A stretch of DNA of 64,000 nucleotides from Passalora sequoiae (lineage: Eukaryota; Ascomycota; Dothideomycetes; Mycosphaerellales; Mycosphaerellaceae). The position numbers and the translations under genes are program-made. Positions 63,370 to 64,000 of this stretch are shown in pieces; position 1 is the first letter of the stretch; each line of letters begins with the position of its first letter. The notes below the pieces were generated by a model. It saw only the letters and a program-made list of their open reading frames with translations. It was not told where the DNA came from and did not search any database. The stretch spans positions 2,108,001-2,172,000 of the forward strand of contig WSQC01000012.1 in the NCBI GenBank assembly GCA_013248845.1. Direction: 5' to 3'.

Positions 63370-64000
63370 CTTGGGTATCCGAAGGTAGGACTGCAAGTGC
63401 TGACAGTGGCTCCGGAAGTAGCATGTGCTCCGTAGGGATATATGACCAGTACTGATGCAGAGTCAAAGAACTTGCTAAAGGGACAAGTCCTTCAGGGACT
63501 CATTGGGTGATCGCGAGATGACTGACATGCAGCGGCTGCTTTGGGCTGCGTAGCGCTAGTAACTTAAACTTCATGTTAGCGCTCGAGGGTTGATAAAAGT
63601 GGAGCAAGATTGGCTCATGTAGGGCAACACTAGTAGAGCATTCGTGACCTCTGCTCGCCACGTTTTCGTCTAGAAGCTTTGATAGTATCGATGCCTTGCG
63701 CGACTCCGCACACGAGATCATAGGCGCAGACGGACGTGCGCCTCTGGCTTGTGAAAACGTCCAAGCGCCTTGAAGGGTCAGGCCAGATCCTTCAGCTGAA
63801 TTCACAGAACTTTCGGATCGTCGGAGATGAAGGTATCTTTTGCGTGGACGCGCTGCTGCATGATTCAGTGGCATTGTATAGCTAGTTCATCGAGTGGCAT
63901 CAAAGGACGGTCTTGCACTAGTGCCACGCAGTTTGCATGCCGCTTGGTCCTGGATTGTCAGAGTAGGTAGTCAAGATAGCTTCACCAGCTAGGTGCAATC
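63370..64000. other. Right window edge, no supported gene
   Basis: A 124-codon minus-strand frame from ATG at 63874 (RKRYLHLRRSESSVNSAEG) has no domain or bias and is not called. The regulator's promoter lies here. Confidence 0.45.

Noticed and set aside
1..64000. Transposons, CRISPR arrays, rRNA genes, biosynthetic gene cluster
   Set aside because: No transposase or reverse-transcriptase motifs, no spaced repeats, no rRNA, and the CoA ligase, MBOAT and oxygenases are scattered without a core synthase.

Overview
The window is nuclear DNA of a filamentous ascomycete. I infer Pezizomycotina, most likely Dothideomycetes (Mycosphaerella or Capnodiales type). The grounds are short spliceosomal introns (mostly 47-60 nt, GTRNGT donors, CTAAC/CTGAC branch sites), genes on both strands with no operons, fungal-only families (homeodomain+C2H2 and C2H2+Zn2Cys6 regulators, WSC/DUF1996 secreted protein, TmpA-like membrane protein, FSH1 hydrolase) and a nuclear intron-containing tRNA-His. 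All exon models were built by eye from splice signals and reading frame. No database search was run.

Layout. 1-9 kb: a regulator cut by the left edge, a large protein of unknown function, two broken genes (5150-5907 and 6450-7258) and a two-exon small secreted protein (8320-8606). 9-19 kb: an O6-alkylguanine-DNA alkyltransferase, a PhyH-type dioxygenase, a coiled-coil membrane protein, an incomplete Cys-rich gene and a SulP/STAS sulfate permease. 20-23.2 kb: a gene-poor stretch holding a decayed oxalate decarboxylase and an intact-looking three-exon Cys-rich secreted protein. 24-38 kb: intradiol dioxygenase, DUF1996/WSC secreted protein, NOB1, a poly-proline protein, a CoA-ligase-like enzyme and a TmpA-like membrane reductase. 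38-44 kb: VPS54 and MCM5 share a divergent promoter. 46-56.5 kb: dual-specificity phosphatase, FSH1-type hydrolase, tRNA-His(GTG), DRG2/RBG2 GTPase, wax-synthase-like MBOAT and cofilin. 57-64 kb: a long disordered protein, a Gly-rich protein with a lipidation-type N terminus, an acidic unknown, a possible tiny secreted peptide and a C2H2+Zn2Cys6 regulator.

Housekeeping genes (NOB1, VPS54, MCM5, DRG2, cofilin) are intact. The small secreted candidates and the broken genes lie in the gaps between them. The strongest window-wide pattern not explained by gene content is an abrupt C-rich to G-rich switch on the coding strand about 200-600 bp before the stop codon, visible in most of the long genes on both strands.
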